60,778 nucleotides of DNA from CALMFQ01 sp964495595 (GTDB lineage Bacteria; Pseudomonadota; Gammaproteobacteria; Burkholderiales; SCOH01), in NCBI GenBank assembly GCA_964495595.1, contig CAZBWH010000005.1, positions 1 through 60,778 on the forward strand, read 5' to 3'. Both the position numbers and the translations under genes were made by a program. Positions 14,783 through 23,441 of the stretch are shown here, in pieces (positions within the stretch are counted from its first letter, which is position 1; each line of letters begins with the position of its first letter). Under the pieces are notes generated by a model, which saw only the letters and a list, made by a program, of their open reading frames with translations, was not told the origin of the DNA and did not search any database.

Positions 14783-15420
14783 TGTGCCCCCCCCTCCACT
14801 ACCGGCGCACTGACCTGGCGTACCGATATCCATTCAATGACACACGCTGCTTCCAGTGGATCGGCCACCCAGCCAGTCCGACCCGGGGTCAGACGCCCCC
14901 GACGAATGGAACACTGCCTGAGTAGATGCAAGCCGTGCGCCTCCCGATCAAGCTCTGCCAGCAGTTTTAACAGGCGGGTCTCATGCGGTGCCTGCATCTC
15001 CAGCCACATCCGACTGCCAAACACCTTCATGCCTTCCGGGATATCCGGAATGAAATCCAGGGGGCGCTGGGGTTCAATACGAAAACGAATCTGCATTTCA
15101 GGGTTGTTGCGGCGCAATCCAGCCAGCACCTCCACCCACTGCAGGCGATCTTCATCCCCAATGATGCCTTTTGCCTTCAAGTCGCGGAACCGGCCGCTGA
15201 AATGATCATAATCCTGCCGGTTCTGCAGCATCTGCGCAGCCTCGACCTGTAGCTGCTCCAGTCGGCCATGCGCCTGCTGCTGCCGCGCCGTCGCAGCCGT
15301 TCGCGCCCACCAGGCTATGCCTATCATGACCAAGCCAGCCACCGCAGCGGCGATAAACAGCAACAAAGGCAAGCGGATCAGTCGATACTCGGTAACCGTT
15401 AGCTTGAACAGCCGGTTCAT
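14779..15420 (-). CDS. mshJ: MshJ/PilO-like inner-membrane assembly protein
   Basis: 213 residues. A short cytoplasmic N-terminus, one membrane helix (LPLLLFIAAAVAGLVMIGIA, about 18-37), and a helical coiled segment with a periplasmic ferredoxin-like domain give the PilO/GspM plan. It overlaps its neighbours on both sides (starts 4 bp inside the preceding stop; its stop overlaps the mshK GTG). In type IV pili such proteins pair with the PilN-like partner to align the motor with the secretin. Confidence 0.75.
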   Translation of the reverse strand: MNRLFKLTVTEYRLIRLPLLLFIAAAVAGLVMIGIAWWARTAATARQQQAHGRLEQLQVEAAQMLQNRQDYDHFSGRFRDLKAKGIIGDEDRLQWVEVLAGLRRNNPEMQIRFRIEPQRPLDFIPDIPEGMKVFGSRMWLEMQAPHETRLLKLLAELDREAHGLHLLRQCSIRRGRLTPGRTGWVADPLEAACVIEWISVRQVSAPVVEGGAQ

Positions 15421-17057
15421 TTACCCACTCCGGAAAGAGGCCTAACCATTTCCAGTTCATAATCGGTTCGATCACGGGCATCGTCCGATGCCGGTGCGAG
15501 CACTTCCAGGGTTTGGTCTGGTCGGGTGTCGAGCGGCAACTTGACCTGGTTTACTGTAGCGCGATCAGCTTGTTGCCAGTCTCGAACGAAATGGGCCACG
15601 CTATCGACCGCGGCACGATAGTTGTCGGTAAATGGATTAACCTTGCCAGCCAGCTTGGTGATTTCAAACCGCTTCAGGTCAATCAGTGAGGGTTGGCTTG
15701 AGGCCTCGCCACCCTGCCCCTGAATCTGTGGTTCGCCTGCAACCACTACGTCGGCAGCCGGCTGCGGTCCTGCCGGCTTGCTGCTCCCCCCGGGGTCAAG
15801 CAACATCTCGTTCGGACTGACACCCCATTGCAGGGTTTCGATAGTCAGCAAGGGGTAACGCTGATACAACTGCGCCAGCCGGATCAATCGATCAGGAAAC
15901 GAAGGCCAGCTACGTTGTGTGGCGTCGATCCGTTCAACCGCCTGCTTCATGATCGCCGGAGGGGGCAGATCGCTCACCGGCAAGGCGCTGGACTGTTTGA
16001 GTCGCTCAGCCTGGGCCATCCGGCCGTGCAGCGCCTGCGTCTGGACATCGGTTTCCATGGCGAGACTGGCCTGCCAGCTCGCCACGCTCCCTGCCAGAAG
16101 CAACACCAAGGCTGAGGCCCGGCCCAGCCAACGGCCGGCCAACCACAACCAGAAATGCCGCCGCCGGGCAGCCGGAGCGTAATGATTGCGCCAGCTGCGC
16201 CAGCCAATCAGCTGCAACATCAATTCGGCTACACTGATGTCGGCGGCATGCTTGATGCGGAATGCCTTGGCAACATCTTCCAGCGAGGCAAAGCAAAAAT
16301 CGACTCCTTCACCGCTACGGCAATCACGTTCCAGCTGCGGCTGGGCTTTGGCGCTACAGACGAGCAGCGTTGCCAGCCGATCATCCCGGTTTACCAGGCG
16401 CAAGCTGGCCAGATACTGCCGGGTCCGGCGACATTCCGAAGTTATTTTCTCCCCCAGATCGTCATCCTGAACGCCTGCTGCTGCAGTCAACCGGCTGAAC
16501 TTCAATTCGCCGTGCCGGAAGTAGCTTTGACGAATGCCGCTCTGGGCATCTTCGGTAACCAGCAAGACATGTTCGGCGTCCGGGCGGAATCGCTTGACGA
16601 TGCTGGCGGAGAGCAAGGACATCGAACAGACCGAGGCCAGCGGCACCTGGTGCTGGGCCAGCACATCGAACCAGGCATCCACCACATCGCCATTGAGCAG
16701 ACCGGACAGCAACACGCGATCGTCACGCCTGCCGGCGCTCTCCCGCCCTTGAACCCAGGCGTTGACATACTGGCTGCCACGGAATTGTTGCTGCAGCTTG
16801 CGTACCAGCAAGGCTGCGCGATCCTTACCCCTGACATGCGGAATCGTGTCAGTGTGAAAATCTTCCTCCACGACATCCAGTAGCGCATAAAACGGAATCC
16901 GCGTATGGGTACGCGCCAGCTCACCCAGTGCAGCCCTGCCTTCGGCAGATGCAGGGAACAGCCCCAACGACTGCAATTGGCTGCCACGCCAGCCATAGGC
17001 TTGCAGACTATCGTTGCAAATGAATAGCAGAATCTTGCTTGCTCGCATCTGGGTCAC
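15417..17057 (-). CDS. mshI: MshI-like fusion of PilM-type and PilN-type assembly proteins
   Basis: 546 residues; GTG 17057 overlaps the mshG stop, with an alternative ATG at 17048. Residues 1-270 have a PilM/GspL-like actin fold (ASKILLFICNDSLQAYGWRG; HVLLVTEDAQSGIRQSYF). One membrane helix follows (RASALVLLLAGSVASWQASL, about 305-325). The periplasmic part is 200+ residues with a coiled-coil-like start and a Gly/Pro/Ala-rich linker. This is longer than typical MshI. It probably links the cytoplasmic ATPase to the periplasmic MshJ. Confidence 0.7.
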   Translation of the reverse strand: MTQMRASKILLFICNDSLQAYGWRGSQLQSLGLFPASAEGRAALGELARTHTRIPFYALLDVVEEDFHTDTIPHVRGKDRAALLVRKLQQQFRGSQYVNAWVQGRESAGRRDDRVLLSGLLNGDVVDAWFDVLAQHQVPLASVCSMSLLSASIVKRFRPDAEHVLLVTEDAQSGIRQSYFRHGELKFSRLTAAAGVQDDDLGEKITSECRRTRQYLASLRLVNRDDRLATLLVCSAKAQPQLERDCRSGEGVDFCFASLEDVAKAFRIKHAADISVAELMLQLIGWRSWRNHYAPAARRRHFWLWLAGRWLGRASALVLLLAGSVASWQASLAMETDVQTQALHGRMAQAERLKQSSALPVSDLPPPAIMKQAVERIDATQRSWPSFPDRLIRLAQLYQRYPLLTIETLQWGVSPNEMLLDPGGSSKPAGPQPAADVVVAGEPQIQGQGGEASSQPSLIDLKRFEITKLAGKVNPFTDNYRAAVDSVAHFVRDWQQADRATVNQVKLPLDTRPDQTLEVLAPASDDARDRTDYELEMVRPLSGVGK

Positions 17058-18259
17058 CGGATCTTGCCCATCAGATCGAAAATCGGCCCAAGCACCGACA
17101 CCATAATCAATGCCATCAGGGTACCCAGAATTACAGTAAGGATGGGTTCGATCATGACCTGCAGTTTCTCGATGGCCTCACGCACATCGCGGTTGTAGAA
17201 ATAGCAAATGTTCTGCAGCGAATGATCAAGCTGACCAGTGCTTTCACCCACCTTCAGCATGCGAACCACCAACTTGGGGAAAATGCGTGCCGTTTCGAAA
17301 CCGGAAGCAATCCCGGTGCCTTCGCTGATCTGCTGTTGCGCACTGCCAATGGCTCGCTCGATCACCCGGTTGTTTACGATGCCCTGGCAGATCTTCAAGG
17401 CATCCAGCACGGAAATACCGGCTGAGAACATCAATGCGAAGTAGTTGGCAAATCGCGCAAGAATGATCTTGTGCAAAATCGGGCCGACTCCTGGTATTTT
17501 CAGCTTCCAGCCATCCAGCGTGACAGCAAACTCAGGATTACGACGCAACTCCAGCCAGATCCCCCCCCAGATGCCGAACGGGAACAGCGGGATCATGAAC
17601 CAGAAGCGAGTCAGGAAATCCTTGATTGCCAGCAGAATCTTGACCTGAATCGGCAACGGCACCTGCAGGGCCTTGAACAGCTCCACCATCTGGGGAACCA
17701 AAAAGAAGATCATTCCCAGCCCCACGCCCAGCACCAGCACCAGCACGAACGCGGGATACATCACGGCCTTCTTGGCCTGCGAGGCAAGCTCATCCTGCCA
17801 TTTCAGGCCGTCCATCAGGTCTTTGAGCACCTCCGGAAGACGCCCGGTCGTTTCGCCCGCCCTGATCAGGTTGACGAATATCACATCGAACACCCGGGGA
17901 TGATTGGCCAGCGCCTGCGACAACTGCAGACCGCCTTCGATGCTATCGATCAAGTCGCCGACGATCTCCCTGAAACGCGGATGATCAACACTGTCACGCA
18001 GGTCAGCCAGCCCTTCCAGCAAGGGCACTCCGGCACGGGTCAATTGTTCAAGGTGAAAACAGAATGTAATCAGCTCCCGGCGCTTGATCTCGCCACCACC
18101 GCCCATGCGCATGTTCTTGCGCGAGGCCAGGCCGTAACTGATCAGATCAAGCCCAATACGCGACAGGCGCAACTCGAGATCGCCAGGATTCGCGGCCTCG
18201 ATCTCGCCTTTCATGAATTTGCCGGCCGGGTCAACAGCCTTGTAAGCGTAGAGCGGCAT
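17054..18259 (-). CDS. mshG: MshG/PilC/GspF-type inner-membrane platform protein
   Basis: 401 residues, starting MPLYAYKAVDPAGKFMKGEI, the usual GspF opening. Two T2SSF domains are present (about 65-190 and 270-395). Three membrane segments are visible (AVMYPAFVLVLVLGVGLGMI, FWFMIPLFPFGIWGGIWL, IEPILTVILGTLMALIMVSV). Conserved GERTG-type residues appear as RAGETTGRLPEVL and VGESTGQLDHSL. It is the rotor/platform protein engaged by the ATPase encoded immediately upstream (stop and start adjacent). Confidence 0.92.
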   Translation of the reverse strand: MPLYAYKAVDPAGKFMKGEIEAANPGDLELRLSRIGLDLISYGLASRKNMRMGGGGEIKRRELITFCFHLEQLTRAGVPLLEGLADLRDSVDHPRFREIVGDLIDSIEGGLQLSQALANHPRVFDVIFVNLIRAGETTGRLPEVLKDLMDGLKWQDELASQAKKAVMYPAFVLVLVLGVGLGMIFFLVPQMVELFKALQVPLPIQVKILLAIKDFLTRFWFMIPLFPFGIWGGIWLELRRNPEFAVTLDGWKLKIPGVGPILHKIILARFANYFALMFSAGISVLDALKICQGIVNNRVIERAIGSAQQQISEGTGIASGFETARIFPKLVVRMLKVGESTGQLDHSLQNICYFYNRDVREAIEKLQVMIEPILTVILGTLMALIMVSVLGPIFDLMGKIR

Positions 18260-19975
18260 TTAGCTGATCGCCTGCACCCGGTCGGTCAGATCCACTACCC
18301 GGCTGATTTCGTCAAGCGAGGTCATTCCTTCCAGCACCCGACGGACGGCATCATCCGCCAGGGGCCGGAACCCGCGATCAGAAGCGGCCCGGCGGATTTC
18401 CCGCGTCGAGGCCCGGCGCGCAATCAATTCATCGAGTTCACTGTCCATTTTCAGCAACTCCTGAATGGCAACACGCCCGCGATACCCCTGATGCTCGCAC
18501 CTATCGCATCCAGCGGCCTGAAACAGCCTGGGCACCGCCGCAGCATCGGAAACGCCGAGAAGCCGTAACTCGAAATCATCGGGCTGATAGGGCTGCTTGC
18601 AATGTGTGCAGAGCTTGCGCACCAGACGTTGTGCAATGACGCCGATAATATTGCCGGCCATGATGTCCGGCAGTACGCCGATATCCAGCAATCTTGGAAT
18701 CGCGCCAATCGCCGAGTTGGTGTGAAGCGTCGAATACACCTGGTGGCCCGTCATGGCCGCCCGGAACGCCATTTCTGCCGTTTCGTGGTCTCGGATTTCG
18801 CCGACCAGGATGATATCGGGATCCTGTCGCATCATCGAACGGATGCCGTTGGCAAAATCCATTTTTGCTGCATCGTTGACATTCGTCTGTCGAATCATCG
18901 CCATCGGGTATTCGACCGGGTCTTCCAGAGTCATGATATTGACGCCCTCGGAATTGACGTAGTTAAGAATCGAATACAGTGTAGTGGTCTTGCCAGAGCC
19001 GGTCGGTCCGGTGACCAGAATAATGCCTTCCGGCCTTGCAATCATCAGTTTGAGCAAGCTGAGCGAATCCTCCGGCAAGCCCAGACCGTCAATCGGCACC
19101 AGCGAACGCAAACGGTCAAGAATCCGCAGCACGATGTTTTCGCCGTAGATGGTTGGCTGCGCTGCCACGCGAAAATCCAGCGGCCTGCCCATCAGGGTCA
19201 ATGAGATCCGCCCATCCTGCGGCGCCCTGGTTTCGGCAATGTTCATGCCGCTCATGACCTTCAGCCGTACGGCCATCGCTGGCCAGTAGTTGCGGTGTAA
19301 CGAGCGGATCTGCCGCAATACACCGTCGATACGATAGCGAATGCGCAGAAAACTGTGCTCCGGCTCGAAATGAATGTCGGATGCGTTTTTCTGGACAGCA
19401 TCTGCCAGCAGGGCATCGACCAACCTCACAACCGGCTGGCTGTACTCATTGCCCTGGGTCTGCAGGCTGGCATAATCGACTTCGCCGGTCTCGATCTCGT
19501 GCAGGATGCCATCAATCGATAACTCGTAACCGTAGTAATGATCGATGGCACGCAGGATGTCCGACTCGGATGACAGCATTGGCTCAATGCTGACTTCATC
19601 CCGGAACAGCATGCGAATCTGATCCAGTGCCACCAGATTGTTCGGATTGGCCATCGCCACCGACAGCCGCCGCTCCGCTACGGAAAACCCGATCGGCAAC
19701 AAGACATGCCGCTTGGCCAGCTCCTTGGGCACCAGGCGGATTGCAGCAGCGTCGACCACTACCTTGTTCAGATCAACGCTGTCCTGCCCCAGATTTTCTG
19801 ATAGCGCCTCACGCAGCGTGGCCTCTGACACGAATCCGAGGCCGACCAGTTGTTTGCCTAGCTGCGCACCGCTCTTTTTCTGCTCCAGCAGAGCGATCCG
19901 CAACTGATCCTCAGAGATGAATCCCTTGACGACCAGCAATTCGCCCAGAGGCAGTTTTTTCTTTTGTACGGTCAT
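18260..19975 (-). CDS. mshE: MshE/PilB/GspE-type pilus assembly ATPase
   Basis: 571 residues. The N-terminal MshEN domain (LGELLVVKGFISEDQLRIAL...) binds c-di-GMP in characterised MshE proteins. The C-terminal hexameric ATPase has Walker A (GPTGSGKTT), an Asp box (MTLEDPVEYPM), Walker B (ILVGEIRDHETAE), a His box (STLHTNSA), and a zinc tetracysteine (CTHCKQ...CDRCEHQ). It powers pilus extension or secretion. It lies between mshG and mshN in a continuous operon. No retraction ATPase is seen here. Confidence 0.93.
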   Translation of the reverse strand: MTVQKKKLPLGELLVVKGFISEDQLRIALLEQKKSGAQLGKQLVGLGFVSEATLREALSENLGQDSVDLNKVVVDAAAIRLVPKELAKRHVLLPIGFSVAERRLSVAMANPNNLVALDQIRMLFRDEVSIEPMLSSESDILRAIDHYYGYELSIDGILHEIETGEVDYASLQTQGNEYSQPVVRLVDALLADAVQKNASDIHFEPEHSFLRIRYRIDGVLRQIRSLHRNYWPAMAVRLKVMSGMNIAETRAPQDGRISLTLMGRPLDFRVAAQPTIYGENIVLRILDRLRSLVPIDGLGLPEDSLSLLKLMIARPEGIILVTGPTGSGKTTTLYSILNYVNSEGVNIMTLEDPVEYPMAMIRQTNVNDAAKMDFANGIRSMMRQDPDIILVGEIRDHETAEMAFRAAMTGHQVYSTLHTNSAIGAIPRLLDIGVLPDIMAGNIIGVIAQRLVRKLCTHCKQPYQPDDFELRLLGVSDAAAVPRLFQAAGCDRCEHQGYRGRVAIQELLKMDSELDELIARRASTREIRRAASDRGFRPLADDAVRRVLEGMTSLDEISRVVDLTDRVQAIS

Positions 19976-19980
19976 ATCAC

Positions 19981-21564
19981 TCAGGGCTGTGCCAACGTGT
20001 CGATGCGGGATTTGAGCGCTGCCGGATCAAACCCGGGCTTGCGCTGCCCGGCCAGGGCCTGTGCCTTGCGATAGAAATCGAGTGCCAGCCGAGGCTGATC
20101 AAGATGCTCCAGGCTTACAGCAAGATTGAACGCATGGTCAGGACTCTCGGGCTCAAGCGTCCAGGCACGAAAATACTGCTGCTGGGCCTCGCCCCAACGT
20201 TTCTGGGCCGCATACAGCCCGCCTAGCTGCGATGCTGCTGCAGCCCTGCCGCCGGGCTGCTCAGACAGATTCCGTAACTCGGCCTCCCGCTCACCAGACC
20301 CCATATCCCGTGCCACGGCCGCCAGCCCTCCGCGTGCGACCGAATCAAGCGGGTTCAGCGTCAGCAGTTTTCGATACCAGCGCTCTGCCTCATCGACACG
20401 CCCTTCGCGCACCGCAATCGCTGCCATGCCTAACAAGGCGTCACGGTTCTGAGGATCGTCCTGCAGAGCATGGCGGTAAAAACCGTGAGCCGCTTTCATA
20501 TCCCCTTTCTGCAGCGCTTGGTAGCCCGCCACCAAGGTCTCGTCGACCGCCTGGATCTGCGGCTCCCGCTGGATCGTCATTCGCTGATCAGCCTGCTCTG
20601 CAGGCTGCCGTGGTAGCAGCGGGCCAGCTACCTGTCGCCGTGCAGCACGGGCCGCCGGGGCAACCGGCCTGTCAGGTGGCGGTGCTCCGGTAGCGGCCGC
20701 CTGTGCCGGACCCGATGGAGCGCCACCGGGTGCGGAGGCTGGACCGGCGTCCGCCGCTGGCAGAACCGGAGACGCAGCCGAATCGGTTGCCGGCAACGCA
20801 GAGGGTACGGGACCCACGGAGTCTGCTGGTGGTAAAACGGCAGGGAGTGCAGGCGGTTGCATCTGCCACCAGAGATAGCCGGCCATACCCCCTATGAGCA
20901 GCAATCCACCGATGGCCATGACCAGCGTGCGGTTGACTGGCTTGCGGGGAGGTTTGCTGGCTAGGACTCGCTGTGCCGACTCCGGTGAAGCGGCAAACCC
21001 GGCTGCAGGTGCAGACTCCGCATCGTTTGCCCCTTGTAAAGGCCGACGAGCAAGATCAGGAGCGGTTTGCACCATTGGAGCAGGGCGAGCAGGCTCCAAG
21101 GCGCTAGCCGGCGGAGGTTCGATCGTCGCCAGTACCGGCGCCTCCTGCACGGGCAAGGATTCGGGCGGCAAGACTGACGCCCCGGTTACCTGGGTGTTCA
21201 CAGCAGTCACGGAAACGGGCAGGTCAGCTGCCAGATCAAGTGGCACCTGTGCTGCGTCGGAAACCGGTAACGCAACCGAGGGAGAAATATCCAGCTGATC
21301 GGCCAGTTCAACCAACCCCAAATCGGGTCTTGACTCTGCACCAGCCTTTGGCGCTTCCGGCTCCGGTGCGGCTTTGGCAGGGGCAAGATCCGCGGCGGGA
21401 GCAAGCGCCGAAGACGTGTCTTCCAGTTGCAGCGACAGGCTGGGGAATTCGTCCCCCTGGGGTAGCGACTCAGGCTCGATAACCAAGGGCGGCACCTGCG
21501 GCTGGGCAGCCTGCATCCGCTTGGCATGCTCGGCTTTTTTCAACGCATCCAGCAACAGGCTCAT
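19981..21564 (-). CDS. mshN: MshN-like TPR protein
   Basis: 527 residues. The conserved N-terminus MSLLLDALKKAEHAKRMQ marks this group. A Pro/Ala-rich cytoplasmic linker, one membrane helix (LVMAIGGLLLIGGMAGYLWW, about 217-236) and a second Pro/Ala/Gly-rich stretch follow. The C-terminus has TPR repeats (YQALQKGDMKAAHGFYRHAL; LGMAAIAVREGRVDEAERWY; GEAQQQYFRAWTLEPESP). The protein probably scaffolds the secretin in the periplasm. The start overlaps the mshL stop (ATGA). Confidence 0.8.
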   Translation of the reverse strand: MSLLLDALKKAEHAKRMQAAQPQVPPLVIEPESLPQGDEFPSLSLQLEDTSSALAPAADLAPAKAAPEPEAPKAGAESRPDLGLVELADQLDISPSVALPVSDAAQVPLDLAADLPVSVTAVNTQVTGASVLPPESLPVQEAPVLATIEPPPASALEPARPAPMVQTAPDLARRPLQGANDAESAPAAGFAASPESAQRVLASKPPRKPVNRTLVMAIGGLLLIGGMAGYLWWQMQPPALPAVLPPADSVGPVPSALPATDSAASPVLPAADAGPASAPGGAPSGPAQAAATGAPPPDRPVAPAARAARRQVAGPLLPRQPAEQADQRMTIQREPQIQAVDETLVAGYQALQKGDMKAAHGFYRHALQDDPQNRDALLGMAAIAVREGRVDEAERWYRKLLTLNPLDSVARGGLAAVARDMGSGEREAELRNLSEQPGGRAAAASQLGGLYAAQKRWGEAQQQYFRAWTLEPESPDHAFNLAVSLEHLDQPRLALDFYRKAQALAGQRKPGFDPAALKSRIDTLAQP

Positions 21565-23423
21565 TGGCGACTCCCGTCCAGATAGTGCGGCGCGATCTCG
21601 TCCTTCTGGCGATTGAAGAACCCGCTATCCGGGACATGTTCGCGGAACGACGCCAGATCGCCATTCAGGCTGGGGTCGGTAATCACGATCGGACGCAGGA
21701 AGATGACCAGCTCGCTTTTAGATACGGTTTCGTCACGATGGCTGGTCAAGGTTCCGATCAACGGCAAGCGGGAAAACCAGGGCAGTCCCTGGCGCTGATT
21801 GTCGATTTTGTCCCGGATCAACCCCCCCAGTACAGCCACCTGTCCGCTGGACAATTTGAGCGTCGACTCGATCTCCCTGACCTCGATTTCCGGCACCAGA
21901 TTGTCGATCGACACGTTGTACAGCTTGGGCACCGGATCGGCTTTGTAGCCGATGATATTGGAAATGGTGGGGCGAATGTTCAGTGAAACCAGATTGCTTT
22001 CGCTGATCTGTGGCGTGACCGACATCACCACGCCGATAGGCACCGTATGCAGGTTCGAGGTAAACGTCCGGCTGGCTGGCCCGGAAGATGACGCCTCGGT
22101 AACATCGACATCAACAGTGAAATAGACCTTCTCCTGCACCACTTTCAGCAGCGAAGTCTGGTTGTTCAACGCCATGATTTTCGGACTGGAAATCACCTTG
22201 GTCTTGCCGAAGGACTCCAACAGCTTGACCGTGGATGAAAAGGTTCCGGAGAACAGGCTCGGATTGGCGATATTGAAGGTCAGCTGGGTAAACGGTGCCG
22301 AGGCCAGCTTACTGCCCAGCAAGGATTGAGAAAAACTTGAATACGAGCGGGTGCTTTCAGCAATCCTTGACCAGTCAACCCCCGACTGGAATTGATCGGA
22401 CAACTCAACCTCAACGATCGATGCCTCGATCAACACCTGGCGCTGAGCGCTGCTGCTTACTTCGTTGATGAATTCCTGAACTTTCCTGTGCTGTCGAGCG
22501 GTGCCCCGCACCATCACCACACCGGTTTCCGGATGGGCGATGACGTTGACCGCCCGCTCTGCCTCGGAAACCTGCTGATTAGGCGAAGGAGTGCCAGGTG
22601 CCAGAACGGGAGTTGGCATCGCACCCTGAGTCAGAGCCGGCATTTGCGTCTGTGGAGGCTGGCCAGCAGCGCTGCTCGCGGCCCCAGCACGTGCCTTTCC
22701 CGCGCTGGACGATCCTGACGTCTCACCGCTCTGAGTACTTTCGCTACGGCGCATCAATACCAGTCGATCCTGATCACGCAGTATTCCCTGAATATTCTCC
22801 ACCAAGCGCGTCCAGAACTTGTTTTCGGAAGAGTTGGTGACACTGGATACAGATGCGTTACTACCAGAGGTAACTGTGCCACCTCCCCCACCGCCACTCG
22901 TACCGGAGCTGATCACCGAGCCTCCCGTCGACGCAATCGACGTCGCGATGCTGACGTTGCTGGTCGACGTGCGAGCCATGTTGACGTAATCGATTCGGTA
23001 CATTTTCAGGTAAGGTTCGTCCGGCAATATCTGTAACGAACGTTCTTTGAGCTCAAAACGCAGTGGAACCTGTGCCGCAACCCGATCAAGAATCTGCGGC
23101 AAGGTCTGGTTGATGGCGTTCAGCGTCACCAGTCCTTCGATCAAGGGATGCACGTCGACATTGACTCTGGCATCTCTGGCCAGCGCAAACAGCAACTCGC
23201 GCACAGGCACATCGTTGACCACTACGCTAAAGGTTTCCTGCCGGGTTCGCGGCTGCGGGGCAGGCACTGCGGGCACCGTGGCGACAGGAGCAGGAATCGC
23301 GGCCGTTCGTGCAACAGGCTTGCCCAGATGGGAGGCAGACGGCTCGATTGGCTGCGTCACACTGCAACCAGTTGCCAGCGCAACGGCCAGGCAGCTAGCA
23401 GATAAAGTAATTTTTGATGTCAT
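21561..23423 (-). CDS. mshL: MshL/PilQ-family secretin lipoprotein
   Basis: 620 residues. The lipoprotein signal has lipobox ALATGCS (Cys about residue 20). N-terminal secretin/TonB short N-domain (FSVVVNDVPVRELLFALARD), a Gly/Ser-rich insert (GGSVISSGTSGGGGGGTVTS, about 168-190), an N1-type domain, and the C-terminal secretin barrel are present (RQVLIEASIVEVELSDQFQS; VPIGVVMSVTPQISESNLVS; LSSGQVAVLGGLIRDKIDNQ). It forms the outer-membrane pore of the pilus-like system. Confidence 0.92.
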   Translation of the reverse strand: MTSKITLSASCLAVALATGCSVTQPIEPSASHLGKPVARTAAIPAPVATVPAVPAPQPRTRQETFSVVVNDVPVRELLFALARDARVNVDVHPLIEGLVTLNAINQTLPQILDRVAAQVPLRFELKERSLQILPDEPYLKMYRIDYVNMARTSTSNVSIATSIASTGGSVISSGTSGGGGGGTVTSGSNASVSSVTNSSENKFWTRLVENIQGILRDQDRLVLMRRSESTQSGETSGSSSAGKARAGAASSAAGQPPQTQMPALTQGAMPTPVLAPGTPSPNQQVSEAERAVNVIAHPETGVVMVRGTARQHRKVQEFINEVSSSAQRQVLIEASIVEVELSDQFQSGVDWSRIAESTRSYSSFSQSLLGSKLASAPFTQLTFNIANPSLFSGTFSSTVKLLESFGKTKVISSPKIMALNNQTSLLKVVQEKVYFTVDVDVTEASSSGPASRTFTSNLHTVPIGVVMSVTPQISESNLVSLNIRPTISNIIGYKADPVPKLYNVSIDNLVPEIEVREIESTLKLSSGQVAVLGGLIRDKIDNQRQGLPWFSRLPLIGTLTSHRDETVSKSELVIFLRPIVITDPSLNGDLASFREHVPDSGFFNRQKDEIAPHYLDGSRQ

Positions 23424-23441
23424 GAAATGATTATTTTGTGA

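Noticed and set aside
17471..18568. 365-codon plus-strand frame across mshG/mshE
   Set aside because: Shadow of two strongly supported minus-strand genes; its composition (Gln/His/Arg-rich) is typical of antisense reading.
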